DNA of 64,000 bases from NCBI RefSeq assembly GCF_036327775.1, contig NZ_CP109598.1, positions 4,600,001 through 4,664,000 on the forward strand. Direction: 5' to 3'. The DNA comes from Streptomyces sp. NBC_01498 (GTDB lineage Bacteria; Actinomycetota; Actinomycetes; Streptomycetales; Streptomycetaceae). Both the position numbers and the translations under genes were made by a program. Under the pieces are notes generated by a model that was not told the origin of the DNA, did no database searches, and saw only the letters and a program-made list of their open reading frames with translations. This document shows, piece after piece, positions 12,380 to 24,129 of the stretch. The first letter of the stretch is position 1. Each line of letters begins with the position of its first letter.

Positions 12380-14219
12380 CCGCCTTCGTCACGGCCGGGG
12401 ACGCCCGGCGCGGCTGCCCCTGGTGTTCGGGTGCGGCGCCGCGCTGCTCGCGGGCTGCGCGTCCATCCCCAACAGCGGGGACGTCGAACCCGTCAAGGCG
12501 TCCGCGCGCGGCGACTCGCAGGTGCGGGTCTACCCCGTCGCGCCCGCCGAGGGCGCCGATCCGAACGAGATCGTCGACGGCTTCCTGGAGGCGATGACCA
12601 GTGACGACCCCGATTTCGCGGTGGCGCGCAAGTATCTGACGAAGAAGGCGTCGCAGAGCTGGCAGCCGGACTCCCGTACGACGGTGCTGGCCGCCGCGCC
12701 CGACCCGGCCGACCCCCAGGGGCCCTCCGGCCCGGAGGGGCCCGGCCTCACGTATCCGCTGTTCGGCGAGCAGATCGCGGCGGTCGACGCCGGACACGCC
12801 TACCGGCCCGTGTCTCCGGAGCCGTACGACCGTGCCATCCATCTCGTCCAGGAGAAGGTGCCGGACGGCAAGGAGTGGCGCATCGACGACCTGCCGCAGG
12901 GCCTGGTGCTCGGTGAGTCCGACTTCCAGCGCAACTACCGCGCGGTCAACAAGTATTACTTCGCCTCCGGGCAGCGCTGGCTCGTCGCGGACCCCGTCTA
13001 CATCCGGCAGCGCATCGACCCGGTGACGCGGATGGACCCGGTGACCCAGGCGGTCAAGGTGCTGCTCGACGGGCCGACCGACTGGATGCGGCCGGTGGTG
13101 GATTCGCCCTTCCCGCCCGGTACGGCGTTGAAGCGCGGCGTCCGGACACTGGAGTTCGACGACCGGAACTCGCTGAAGGTGCCGCTCAACGCGAAGGTCG
13201 ACAAGGTCGGCCGGGAGCAGTGCCGCAAAATGGCGGCTCAACTGCTTTTCACACTGCGGGACTTGACATCCACCCGGGGCGAACAGGTCGAACTGCTGCG
13301 TCAGAACGGCTCCTCGCTATGCGCGCTGAGCGGGGACCAGGCCGAGGAGTTCGCCGCCGACCGCACCTCGGACGGCGCGAACAACCCGTACTTCATCGAC
13401 GCGAAGGGACGGCTCGCCCAACTGTCGGTCAGCAGCAAGGAACCCATCGACCCGCCACGTGTGCGGGGCCCCTTCGGCGACGGCACGACGCCGTTGGGCC
13501 AGGTCGCCGTGGCGCGGGACGAGAAGCACGCGGCGGGTGTCTCGCAGGACGCCAAGTCCCTGTATGTCGGGTCGGTCATCTCGGCGGGCGAAGTCGGTGA
13601 CCCGCTCGTCGTGAGCGGGGGAGCGAAGAAGGAGAACCGTCTGTCGGCGCCGAGTTGGGACGGGAACGGCGATCTCTGGATAGCCGACCGCGATCCCGCG
13701 CAGCCCCGGCTGCTGCGCCTGGCCGACGGCGCCGAGGCGCCCCGCGAGGTGAGGGTCGACGGGCTCGGCGACGCGCGGATCGAGGCGTTGCGGGTGTCCG
13801 CCGACGGCGTACGGGTGGCGCTCCTGCTCTCCGAGAACGGGCGTACGACGCTCCAGATCGGCCGGGTGGAGCGGCGTGGACCGGCCACGGAGGAGACGGT
13901 GTCCGTGACGGAACTGAAGGCCGTGGCACCCCGTATGGAGACGGTCACCGCCGTGTCGTGGGCCGGTCCGAGCCGGCTCGTCGTGGTCGGCAAGGAGGCG
14001 GGCGGGGTGCAGCAGGTGAGCTACATCCAGACGGACGGTTCGACCTCGGCGGCGGGTGTGCTGCCGGGGCTGAACCAGGTCACGGCGATCGCCGCCGCGG
14101 ACGACGAACGGCAGCCGCTGGTGGCCGATTCGGACGACGCCGGCATCGTGCGGCTGCCGAGCGGAGCGAACTGGCAGACGATGGTCAAGGACGGTTCGTC
14201 GCCCGTCTACCCGGGCTAG
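12369..14219 (+). CDS. lpqB: Lipoprotein LpqB
   Basis: A 616-residue lipoprotein. The N-terminal signal peptide ends in the lipobox LAGC (C30), so it is lipid-anchored outside the cell membrane. The middle holds a GerMN-type domain (about 190-320, 'VTQAVKVLLDGPTDWM'), and the C-terminal half reads like the LpqB beta-propeller. In mycobacteria LpqB interacts with the MtrB sensor region and modulates MtrA phosphorylation. It starts with GTG and overlaps the mtrB stop by 11 nt, so translation is probably coupled. Confidence 0.96.
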   Translation: MGADRLRHGRGRPARLPLVFGCGAALLAGCASIPNSGDVEPVKASARGDSQVRVYPVAPAEGADPNEIVDGFLEAMTSDDPDFAVARKYLTKKASQSWQPDSRTTVLAAAPDPADPQGPSGPEGPGLTYPLFGEQIAAVDAGHAYRPVSPEPYDRAIHLVQEKVPDGKEWRIDDLPQGLVLGESDFQRNYRAVNKYYFASGQRWLVADPVYIRQRIDPVTRMDPVTQAVKVLLDGPTDWMRPVVDSPFPPGTALKRGVRTLEFDDRNSLKVPLNAKVDKVGREQCRKMAAQLLFTLRDLTSTRGEQVELLRQNGSSLCALSGDQAEEFAADRTSDGANNPYFIDAKGRLAQLSVSSKEPIDPPRVRGPFGDGTTPLGQVAVARDEKHAAGVSQDAKSLYVGSVISAGEVGDPLVVSGGAKKENRLSAPSWDGNGDLWIADRDPAQPRLLRLADGAEAPREVRVDGLGDARIEALRVSADGVRVALLLSENGRTTLQIGRVERRGPATEETVSVTELKAVAPRMETVTAVSWAGPSRLVVVGKEAGGVQQVSYIQTDGSTSAAGVLPGLNQVTAIAAADDERQPLVADSDDAGIVRLPSGANWQTMVKDGSSPVYPG

Positions 14220-14391
14220 CCGGGTCCCGGAGGACGCGGGCCGGCCGCCGGGAGACCTCCTGGTCGGCGGCGACTCCACGGCGGACGGGACGGGGGTCCG
14301 GACGGGGCCCGGGGCGGGCGTATGGACCGGAGCGGAACCGGGTTTGTCCACAGGGCTGGTCGCGCGTCCCCGTCATTGGCACAGTGGTGAC

Positions 14392-15114
14392 ATGCGGGGG
14401 TGGTGGCGAGAAATCACCGGGCTGGTGCTGCCGGTCGCCTGCGGCGGCTGTGGGAGTCCCAGGACGCCGCTCTGCGACGCGTGCGGACGGGCGCTGTACG
14501 GGACGTGGCCGTGCCGGGCGCGGCCGGTGCCCGAGCCCGTGGGGCTGCCGGTGGTGCACGCCGCAGCGCCGTACGAGGACGCCGTACGGGCCGTGCTGCT
14601 GGCCCACAAGGAGCGCGGCGCGCTGGAGCTGGCGGCGCCCCTGGGCCGGGCGCTGGCCGGGGCGGTGCGGGCCGCCGTACCGCCGGGCACGGGTGTCGGC
14701 CCGCTGATCCTCGTCCCCGTTCCGTCGACGAGACGGGCCGTCGGGGCGCGGGGACACGACGCGGCCCGGCGTATCGCCCTGGCGGCGGCCGGGGAGTTGC
14801 GGCGTACGGGGCGGCCCGCCCGGGTGCTTCCGGTGTTGCGGCAGCGCCGCGAGGTGGCCGACCAGTCGGGCCTGGGCGCCCCTCAGCGGCTCGCCAATCT
14901 GTCCGGGGCCCTGGAGGTCGCCGCCGGGGGCGCCGGGCTGCTGGACGGCGGCAGGGTGGTGCTGGTGGACGATCTCATGACAACGGGCGCCTCGCTCGTG
15001 GAAGCGTGCCGCGCGATGCATGCCGCGACGAGATCGGGGTATCCCGCTTTCACACAGGTGAGCGCCGCTGTGGTCGCCGCACCGCCGCTCTCTTTCGAAA
15101 TAAACCGGAACTGA
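14392..15114 (+). CDS. ComF family phosphoribosyltransferase-like protein
   Basis: About 240 residues. An N-terminal four-cysteine zinc-ribbon pattern ('CGGCG...LCDACG') is followed by a phosphoribosyltransferase-type domain with the PRPP-loop motif 'VVLVDDLMTTGASL'. ComF proteins are needed for DNA uptake in Bacillus and Haemophilus, but in Streptomyces the role is unknown. The ATG at 14392 was chosen because the protein then begins right before the zinc ribbon; an in-frame start lies 48 nt upstream. There is no good ribosome-binding site, and CACAGT 6 nt before the ATG is compatible with leaderless transcription. It lies between lpqB and hpf. Confidence 0.9.
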   Translation: MRGWWREITGLVLPVACGGCGSPRTPLCDACGRALYGTWPCRARPVPEPVGLPVVHAAAPYEDAVRAVLLAHKERGALELAAPLGRALAGAVRAAVPPGTGVGPLILVPVPSTRRAVGARGHDAARRIALAAAGELRRTGRPARVLPVLRQRREVADQSGLGAPQRLANLSGALEVAAGGAGLLDGGRVVLVDDLMTTGASLVEACRAMHAATRSGYPAFTQVSAAVVAAPPLSFEINRN

Positions 15115-15431
15115 TCCCGATTTTGCTTCGTCGCAGGTGGTGAGGGTCGTACAACACCGGAACGGACGTACGCGCGGGTAGCGGGTGCCGATACCCGCCC
15201 AAGAGAGCTATGTTCGGTTGTGAGGGAAAGCGAAAGCCGTACCTCACCGATATGCAGCGGCGTGTTCGGAGCATTTTCCACAACCTCGAAGTCGGAGGGA
15301 ATGGGGATCTTGCCCACGGGGGAGGAGGAGGTGAAAGTCACCAAGTCCGAGGCTCCGGTGACCATCGGGGTCGGGTGCAAGAGGGAGAGGCTCCGCAACG
15401 TGGCGGAGCGAATCCGGGAACGGAGTTCTGC
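15115..15431. other. Gene-free leader between comF and hpf
   Basis: These 317 nt hold a short hairpin (GCGGGT at 15181-15186 pairing with ACCCGC at 15193-15198) that could terminate comF or sit in the hpf leader. An open frame from 15220 runs through this region and into hpf in another frame, but shows no recognisable protein and is treated as spurious. No confident promoter could be assigned; the long leader makes post-transcriptional control of hpf possible. Confidence 0.5.
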
Positions 15432-16121
15432 GTGGACATCGTCGTCAAGGGCCGCAAGACAGAGGTACCCGAGCGGTTCCGCAAGCACGTGGCCGAGAAG
15501 CTGAAGCTGGAGAAGATCCAGAAGCTCGACGGCAAGGTGATCAGCCTCGACGTCGAGGTGTCCAAGGAGCACAACCCGCGTCAGGCCGACCGCTGCGACC
15601 GGGTGGAGATCACCCTCCACTCCCGCGGTCCGGTCATCAGGGCGGAGGCCGCCGCCGCCGACCCGTACGCGGCGCTCGACCTCGCCACCGGCAAGCTGGA
15701 GGCGCGGCTGCGCAGGCAGCACGAGAAGCGCTTCAACCGCCGGGGCAACGGACGGCTTTCGGCCGCCGAGGTCGTCGACGTCGTTCCGGGTGTGGCCCAT
15801 CTGAACGGCTCGGGCCCCGCCCCCGCCGAGGAGTCGCCGAACGGCGTGCCCACCACCAGGATCGGTTCGCTCGAGGTGCAGGGCGAGGGACCGCTGGTGG
15901 TCCGTGAGAAGACGCACACCGCGGCCCTGATGACCCTCGACCAGGCGCTCTACGAGATGGAGTTGGTCGGACACGACTTCTATCTGTTCGTGGACTCCGA
16001 GACCAAGGAGCCGAGCGTCGTCTACCGGCGCCACGCCTACGACTACGGCGTCATCCACCTGCGGACCGACCAGTTGGCCGAGTCCGAGGCAGCGGGCGCG
16101 GGCGGCGCGCTCGGCGGCTGA
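15432..16121 (+). CDS. hpf: Ribosome hibernation promoting factor, long form
   Basis: A 229-residue protein. The N-terminal S30AE/RaiA-type domain (about 1-110: 'VDIVVKGRKTEVPERFRKHV', 'RVEITLHSRGPVIRAEA') binds the 30S decoding region. A variable linker joins it to the C-terminal dimerisation domain ('REKTHTAALMTLDQALYEME', 'FYLFVDSETKEPSVVYRR'). This is the long HPF type that forms 100S ribosome dimers in stationary phase. The GTG at 15432 is chosen because the domain begins there and a GGAG box lies 6 nt upstream; the frame stays open further upstream without family resemblance. It is followed by a strong terminator. Confidence 0.95.
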   Translation: MDIVVKGRKTEVPERFRKHVAEKLKLEKIQKLDGKVISLDVEVSKEHNPRQADRCDRVEITLHSRGPVIRAEAAAADPYAALDLATGKLEARLRRQHEKRFNRRGNGRLSAAEVVDVVPGVAHLNGSGPAPAEESPNGVPTTRIGSLEVQGEGPLVVREKTHTAALMTLDQALYEMELVGHDFYLFVDSETKEPSVVYRRHAYDYGVIHLRTDQLAESEAAGAGGALGG

Positions 16122-16139
16122 CACGACACGCCTCTCCAC

Positions 16140-16177
16140 GGTGCCCCCGCAGGCCCTGATCGGGCCGCGGGGGCACC
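16140..16177. terminator. Terminator after hpf
   Basis: A perfect 11-bp outer stem (16140-16150 with 16167-16177) encloses a second 5-bp stem (16152-16156 with 16162-16166). It begins 18 nt after the hpf stop and separates it from the downstream response regulator. Confidence 0.88.
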
Positions 16178-16311
16178 ACCGCGCGACGGCTGGACCACCG
16201 CTCTGTCGGCCGGGCATGAAATCATGGCCACGCACGTCAACGCCCGCTCCCTGAAACGGGGTTGGTGTAGCTCGCATGTACTTCGGCCCATGGCCTTCAG
16301 GGGGAGGAACG

Positions 16312-17073
16312 ATGGCGGACAGCTTCGGGCCGGTGCACCACGCACAGCGTGCCGGCGTTACGACCGGTCGTCCCGGACCGGACACCGGCTCCGTGCCGGA
16401 CGACCCCGGCGCCGAGCCGATCAGGGTCCTGGTCGTGGACGACCACGCGCTCTTCCGCAGAGGGCTGGAGATCGTGCTCGCCCAGGAGGAGGACATCCAG
16501 GTCGTGGGGGAGGCCGGAGACGGCGCGGAGGCCGTCGACAAGGCCGCCGACCTGCTGCCCGACATCATTCTGATGGACGTCCGGATGCCCAAACGCGGCG
16601 GCATCGAAGCCTGCACCTCCATCAAGGAGGTGGCCCCCAGCGCCAAGATCATCATGCTGACGATCAGCGACGAGGAGGCCGACCTCTACGACGCGATCAA
16701 GGCGGGCGCCACCGGCTACCTCCTCAAGGAGATCTCCACGGACGAGGTGGCCACCGCCATCCGTGCTGTCGCCGACGGGCAGTCGCAGATCAGCCCGTCC
16801 ATGGCCTCCAAACTCCTCACCGAGTTCAAGTCCATGATCCAGCGCACCGACGAGCGCCGGCTCGTGCCCGCGCCCCGGCTCACCGAACGCGAGCTCGAAG
16901 TCCTCAAGCTGGTCGCCACGGGAATGAACAACCGCGACATCGCCAAGGAGTTGTTCATCTCCGAGAACACCGTGAAGAACCACGTCCGCAACATCCTGGA
17001 GAAGCTCCAGCTGCACTCCCGGATGGAGGCCGTGGTCTACGCGATGCGGGAGAAGATCCTCGAAATCAGATGA
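16312..17073 (+). CDS. NarL/LuxR family response regulator (orphan)
   Basis: A 253-residue regulator. A ~35-residue flexible head precedes the receiver domain, with acidic pair D43-D44, phospho-acceptor D89 in '[10 protein letters not shown]', and 'TGYLLKEIS' holding the conserved lysine. The C-terminal LuxR helix-turn-helix is '[20 protein letters not shown]...[13 protein letters not shown]'. The ATG at 16312 is preceded by an excellent ribosome-binding site (GGGGAGGAACG), which decides it over the upstream in-frame ATG at 16276. No histidine kinase gene is adjacent, so its partner is unknown. Its last 8 nt overlap the end of the converging glycosylase gene. Confidence 0.95.
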   Translation: MADSFGPVHHAQRAGVTTGRPGPDTGSVPDDPGAEPIRVLVVDDHALFRRGLEIVLAQEEDIQVVGEAGDGAEAVDKAADLLPDIILMDVRMPKRGGIEACTSIKEVAPSAKIIMLTISDEEADLYDAIKAGATGYLLKEISTDEVATAIRAVADGQSQISPSMASKLLTEFKSMIQRTDERRLVPAPRLTERELEVLKLVATGMNNRDIAKELFISENTVKNHVRNILEKLQLHSRMEAVVYAMREKILEIR

Positions 17074-18274
17074 CGGCCCGCGCCAGCGCCGCCGCCTGGC
17101 CGGGAGGGTCGACACGCTCGATCCGTACGGAGTCGCAGCCCACCCATTCGGCCGCCTCCCGCAGCGCCCGGCCCATGGGCTCGACCGCGGCGGGCGTGCC
17201 CAGCGACACCTGCCGGGCGACCAGGGTGCTGCCCTCGCGCGCCGGGTCGACCCGCCCGAGCAGCCTGCCGCCCGACAGGAGCGGCATCGCGAAGTACCCG
17301 TGAATCCGCTTGGGCTTGGGGACGTACGCCTCCAGCCGATGGACGAAGCCGAAGATCCGCTCGGTCCTGGCCCGCTCCCAGACGAGCGAGTCGAACGGTG
17401 AGAGCAGAGTCGTACGATGCCGCCCGCGCGGCACGCTCTCCAGCGCCGCCGGATCGGCCCAGGCGGGCTTCGCCCAGCCCTCGACCGTCACCGGCACCAG
17501 CCCGGAGTCCGCGATCACCGCGTCGACCTGCTCGCCCTTGATGCGGTGGTAGTCCCCGATGTCCGCGCGGGTGCCCACCCCCAGGGACTGTCCCGCGAGC
17601 CGTACGAGCCGCCGCAGGCACTCGGTGTCGTCCAGTTCGTCGTGCAGCAGCTCACCGGGGACGGCGCGCTCCGCGAGGTCGTAGACCCGCTTCCAGCTGC
17701 GCCGCTCCGTGCACACCACCTCGCCGTACATCAGCGCCCGCTCGACCGCGACCTTCGCCTCGGACCAGTCCCACCACTCCCCGCCGTTCTTGGCGCCGCC
17801 CAGCTCGGTCGCGGTGAGCGGCCCCTCCGCCCGCAGCTGCTTGATCACCGCGTCGTACGCCCCGTCCGACAGCTCGTGGTGCCACTGCGGGCGGGCACGG
17901 TAGGCGCGGCGGCGGAACGCGAAATGCGGCCACTCCTCGACCGGGAGGATGCACGCGGCGTGCGACCAGTACTCGAAGGCGTGCGGCCGGGGAGAGGCGT
18001 CCGGGCCCGCCGCCGGTGTCCAGTACGCCTCCTCGACCGTCCCGCGGCCCACGGCGCCCAGCCGCGCGTACGGAATCAGCTCGTGGGAACGCGCGAGCAC
18101 CGAGATCGTGTCCAGCTGCACCGCCCCGAGATGCCGCAGCACACCCCGCACGCCGCCCCGGCGGTCGGGCGCGCCGAGGAACCCCTGGGCGCGCAGCGCG
18201 ATACGGCGGGCTTCGTCGGCGGACAGCTCGGCGGCAGCGGGCGGCACAGCGGTTGCGGGCGGCACAGTGGTCAT
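17066..18274 (-). CDS. Winged-helix DNA glycosylase, AlkX/YcaQ type
   Basis: A 402-residue member of the HTH_42 (DUF1006) superfamily of DNA glycosylases that unhook interstrand crosslinks and bulky alkylated bases. The candidate catalytic motif is '[10 protein letters not shown]' with Q53-x-D55. QxD is the AlkX/YcaQ form, whereas azinomycin-resistance AlkZ enzymes have QxQ. The conserved '[11 protein letters not shown]' and 'HGYFAMPLL' blocks are also present. The ATG at 18274 is used; the longer frame upstream has no family similarity. It converges with the response regulator, sharing 8 nt at the stop codons, and lies just downstream of the GNAT gene on the same strand. Confidence 0.9.
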   Translation of the reverse strand: MTTVPPATAVPPAAAELSADEARRIALRAQGFLGAPDRRGGVRGVLRHLGAVQLDTISVLARSHELIPYARLGAVGRGTVEEAYWTPAAGPDASPRPHAFEYWSHAACILPVEEWPHFAFRRRAYRARPQWHHELSDGAYDAVIKQLRAEGPLTATELGGAKNGGEWWDWSEAKVAVERALMYGEVVCTERRSWKRVYDLAERAVPGELLHDELDDTECLRRLVRLAGQSLGVGTRADIGDYHRIKGEQVDAVIADSGLVPVTVEGWAKPAWADPAALESVPRGRHRTTLLSPFDSLVWERARTERIFGFVHRLEAYVPKPKRIHGYFAMPLLSGGRLLGRVDPAREGSTLVARQVSLGTPAAVEPMGRALREAAEWVGCDSVRIERVDPPGQAAALARAVI

Positions 18275-18329
18275 GCCCGAACGATAGACGGCGGCACCGA
18301 CAGCCGGCCCGGGCCGGTGGGCGCCCCGG

Positions 18330-18935
18330 TCAGGGGTGACCGGGCAGATACGGATGCGGGGACGGCAGCCCGACATCGGACGGCAGGAGCGCGCCGATCC
18401 AGGCGTCACGCGTCGTCCCCCGCATCAGCAGAGCGGCGCGCAGCGTGCCCTCCATGACGAAACCGGCCTTGAGCGCGACGGCCCGCGACGCCTCGTTGCC
18501 GACCTCGGCCCGCCACTCGACGCGCTCGGCGCCCAGCTCGGTGAACACCCATAGGGTCAGGGCCCGCAGGGCCTCCGTCGTGAAGCCGCGGCCGCGGTGC
18601 TCCCGGACCGTCCAGTAGCCGACCTCCCACAGCCCGGACCCGCCGTGGGCGTTGACACTGCCCAGCAGCGGGCCGCCGTCGCGCGGCCGGATCCCGAAGA
18701 CGAAGTTGCTCCCGGCCCGCCACAGCTCCGGGGCTGTCCGCCCGGCGAACTCCTCGGCGTGCTGTCTTCCGTACGGAGAGGGCACCGTCGTCCAGCGCTG
18801 GATGTCGGGGTCCTGGCACGCCGCGTACACCGCGTCGATGTCGTCCGGGGCCAGGGGGCGCAGCCGCAGCCGCTCGGTGGTCAGGGAGGTGGCCGAGGCG
18901 TCGGGCGGGGCGGACCGGGCGGTGAGGGGCTCCAT
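18330..18935 (-). CDS. GNAT family N-acetyltransferase (RimJ/RimL-like)
   Basis: A 201-residue acetyltransferase. The RimJ/RimL-type fold is visible from '[20 protein letters not shown]' to '[22 protein letters not shown]', with the acetyl-CoA binding loop '[17 protein letters not shown]'. The substrate is unknown; relatives modify the N-termini of ribosomal proteins or small molecules. Its gene diverges from secA and precedes the glycosylase gene on the same strand by about 55 nt. No ribosome-binding site is seen before the ATG. Confidence 0.92.
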   Translation of the reverse strand: MEPLTARSAPPDASATSLTTERLRLRPLAPDDIDAVYAACQDPDIQRWTTVPSPYGRQHAEEFAGRTAPELWRAGSNFVFGIRPRDGGPLLGSVNAHGGSGLWEVGYWTVREHRGRGFTTEALRALTLWVFTELGAERVEWRAEVGNEASRAVALKAGFVMEGTLRAALLMRGTTRDAWIGALLPSDVGLPSPHPYLPGHP

Positions 18936-19175
18936 GGGGGCAGTGTGCTGAGCGGGCGTGCCGGGCGCGAGCGCTTTTCGTACCGCACCGGCACCTTCCG
19001 TACGTCCCGCGCGTTCTCATGGCGGGTGAACGGGAGGCCGGCGTCACGTGGACCTCCCGACGCGGCCGGGTCCTCGCTTACGATGGCCGTTGCGGCGGGG
19101 TCGGCCTGCCGCGCCCGCGCCAGTGTCCATCACCAGACCCAGTGCCAGGCCCGACCGGCAAGGAGACCAACCTCA

Positions 19176-22004
<2,829 letters not shown>

Positions 22005-22035
22005 TAGGCGGCGGGGTCGCTCCGCGAGGCGTGTG

Positions 22036-22082
22036 CACGACGGGCGGGCCCGGACACTTGGTGTCCGGGCCCGCCCGTCGTG
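22036..22082. terminator. Strong terminator after secA
   Basis: A perfect 22-bp inverted repeat (22036-22057 with 22061-22082) with a 3-nt loop lies 31 nt after the secA stop. It is the longest perfect stem found in the window. Confidence 0.93.
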
Positions 22083-22180
22083 TGTGGGCCGGTGCCGACG
22101 GTGTTCCCGCCTGGTCAGTACTGCTGGTCGACTGGCGGAGCTTGGGGCTTGGAGCGGGGTTTGGGGCGCCCGTGGGCGCG

Positions 22181-22710
22181 TGTCGGCCGCGTTCCTGTGT
22201 GGCCGGGTTCCGCCGTGGTCGATTGGCGGAGGTGCGCGCGTGCGGCGGGCCCGCGACCGTTCCGTAGCCGCCAACCGACCGTGTTTCCGCGCCGCTGGGG
22301 CCCGCCCGCCTCGTACAGCGTCCGTACGAGGCGCGCGAGGCACTCCTTCACGAGGCTCCGTGGCCGGGGTGGCTGTGTGCCGGTGTCGGCCGTGTTCCTG
22401 TGTGGCCGGGTTCCGTCAGTCGATCGACGGAGGTCCATGCGTGCGGTGGGCCCGCGACCGTTCCGTAGCGGACAACCGACCGCGTTCCCGCGCCGCTGGG
22501 GCCCGCCCGCCTCGTACAGCGTCCGTACGAGGCGGGCGAGGCGCTCGTGCACGAGGCTCCGTGGCCGGGGTGGCTGTGCGCCGGTGTCGGCCGTGGTCGG
22601 TCGGCGGAGGTGCGCGCGTGCGGTGGGCCCGCAGCCGGTCTGTAGCCGCCAACCGACCGCGTTCCCGCGCCGCCGGGGCCCGCCTGCAGAGTCCGTACGA
22701 GGCGCACCAG
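22181..22710. repeat. Intergenic tandem array of ~200-bp units (2 full, 1 truncated)
   Basis: Three head-to-tail units start at 22181, 22384 and 22585 (periods 203 and 201 bp), each opening with 'tgtcggccg'. The central ~140 bp look about 90% identical by eye. The third unit is truncated and has lost part of its interior. Units 1 and 2 each hold a perfect 10-bp hairpin (CGCCTCGTAC / GTACGAGGCG, 7-nt loop; 22307-22316 with 22324-22333 in unit 1), and unit 3 keeps only the right arm. A degenerate fourth fragment may lie at 22126-22140. Frames on both strands give repetitive Arg/Pro/Gly-rich products, so no gene is called here. No function is known to me. Confidence 0.9.
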
Positions 22711-22830
22711 GCCCGTGACCGCCTCCTGCACGGCCCCAGCCGTACGGCCGCCCCCGCGCCCAGGCCCGCCGTACGGGCCCCCGGCGCCCTCCCCGGCCTC
22801 CGTCACGGCGGACATCCCCGGGGGCACCCG

Positions 22831-23283
22831 CTACCCCTGTCGCCGTGGGGCCACCTCCACCGCCGCGCAGCGCCAGCGGAGGTCGGGGCCCTGTTCGAGG
22901 CGGAACGCCATGGCGCGGACCTGGTCGCCCGCCGCGACGATCGCCCATGCCTCGACCACGCCCGGCCGGGGGTGGAAGCTCCGGCAGCTGCGGATGTGCG
23001 GTGTGGTGTTGCGGGCGCGCAGCGGGGTCGTCGGGGCCAGCCGGACGAGCTGGTCGTACGCCTTGCCGACGGTCTGGCCCAGCATCGAGTGGACCGGCCG
23101 CATGCCGCTGAGAACGGCGAGCAGCAGCTCCGCGAAGCGCTCGTGCGGCTGGAGCCAGGGGCCCCGGTGCTGCGGGACCACCCGGCCCGGCCTGCGGGAG
23201 TCGCGTCTGGCCGGTGGCCGGGTGGAGGCGACCGTCCGTGCCGCCGCCCTGTCGTACGCCCTGCTGGTCCCGGTGTCGCTCAC
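22831..23283 (-). CDS. Rv3235 family protein
   Basis: About 150 residues from the GTG at 23283. The C-terminal two thirds match the actinobacterial Rv3235 family as I remember it: 'HERFAELLLAVLSGMRPVHSMLGQTVGKAYDQL', 'HPRPGVVEAWAIVAAGDQVRAMAFRLEQG' and 'RWRCAAVEV'. Its function is unknown. The start is uncertain: the frame is open to 23463, but the stretch before 23283 lacks similarity to the family and the only purine-rich box (GGGGGG) lies 8 nt before this GTG. It is next to secA in the remembered S. coelicolor order as well. Confidence 0.82.
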   Translation of the reverse strand: MSDTGTSRAYDRAAARTVASTRPPARRDSRRPGRVVPQHRGPWLQPHERFAELLLAVLSGMRPVHSMLGQTVGKAYDQLVRLAPTTPLRARNTTPHIRSCRSFHPRPGVVEAWAIVAAGDQVRAMAFRLEQGPDLRWRCAAVEVAPRRQG

Positions 23284-23577
23284 GCAGATCGCCCCCCGTT
23301 CCGCCGGCCCGGCCGCATCGGCATTACCGGGCGGTAACTTGTGTTGGTGATCTTCTACGGGTGATCCGCGGCCGTCGCAAGGACCGGCGGGCGGGGATGC
23401 CGACGCGTTGCGTGTCACCTGTCCGGGTGGTCGACCCGGTCCAACCTGCGACGCCCGCGTCACTCTGCGTATTCAAGTGGACGTGGAACGGCTCCGCAGT
23501 GTCACTCCCACGAGGGACCGCCGGGATGTGCCGGACGTATCCTGGGACCGCTTCCCGACTACGAAAGCGGTCATCGC

Positions 23578-24084
23578 ATGCGCGTCTACGTCCCCCTGAC
23601 CCTCTCCGGTCTCGCCGAGGCGCACAAGACGGGCGAGTTGGGTCCAGGGCCGCTGACCGCCTACGCGGTGACACCCGGTCTGCGCGAGTGGTATCTCTCC
23701 GACGACATCGAGGAGTTGGAGTACGCGGCCCTCAACCGTGCCGCCGCCGCCTCGCTCCGGCAGCTGGCCGGGGATCCGTCCGCCGCGCGGCGCCGGGTCG
23801 TGGTCGCCGTCGACGTGCCCGACAAGGACGCCGCCGCGGACCCCGCCAGCGGGCTGGACTCCGCCGGGCTCGGCGAGGTGCGGATCGCCTCCGCCGTCCC
23901 GCTGGCCAGGGCCGCGGCCGTCCATGTCGACGCGGACGAGGCCGAGGCCGACGTGACCGCCGCCGCGGCGGCGCTGGGCGCGGCCGACCACGGCGACGAC
24001 GACGCCCGGTTCACGGTGGACGGGGCCGAGGACCACGAACTGCTCTGGTTCGGCGTCCAGGAGATTCCGGGCATCGTCGCGTAG
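23578..24084 (+). CDS. DUF6912 family protein
   Basis: A 168-residue acidic protein beginning 'MRVYVPLTLSGLAEAHKTGE' and ending in 'LLWFGVQEIPGIVA', features I associate with the conserved actinobacterial DUF6912 family. No signal peptide, membrane segment or catalytic motif is visible, and its function is unknown. An AAAGCGG box lies just before the ATG. The HAD hydrolase gene follows after 45 nt and may be co-transcribed. Confidence 0.87.
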   Translation: MRVYVPLTLSGLAEAHKTGELGPGPLTAYAVTPGLREWYLSDDIEELEYAALNRAAAASLRQLAGDPSAARRRVVVAVDVPDKDAAADPASGLDSAGLGEVRIASAVPLARAAAVHVDADEAEADVTAAAAALGAADHGDDDARFTVDGAEDHELLWFGVQEIPGIVA

Positions 24085-24129
24085 GGTTCCGCACCGCGTT
24101 GTCAGACCCTGCCGGTAACGTTTCCGGGC

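Noticed and set aside
15220..15504. 94-codon frame upstream of and into hpf
   Set aside because: It overlaps the hpf start by over 70 nt in another frame and gives no family-like product; it is treated as leader sequence.
22115..22948. Gly/Arg-rich repetitive frames over the post-secA array
   Set aside because: Open frames occur on both strands and follow the DNA repeat; none has a ribosome-binding site or known domain.
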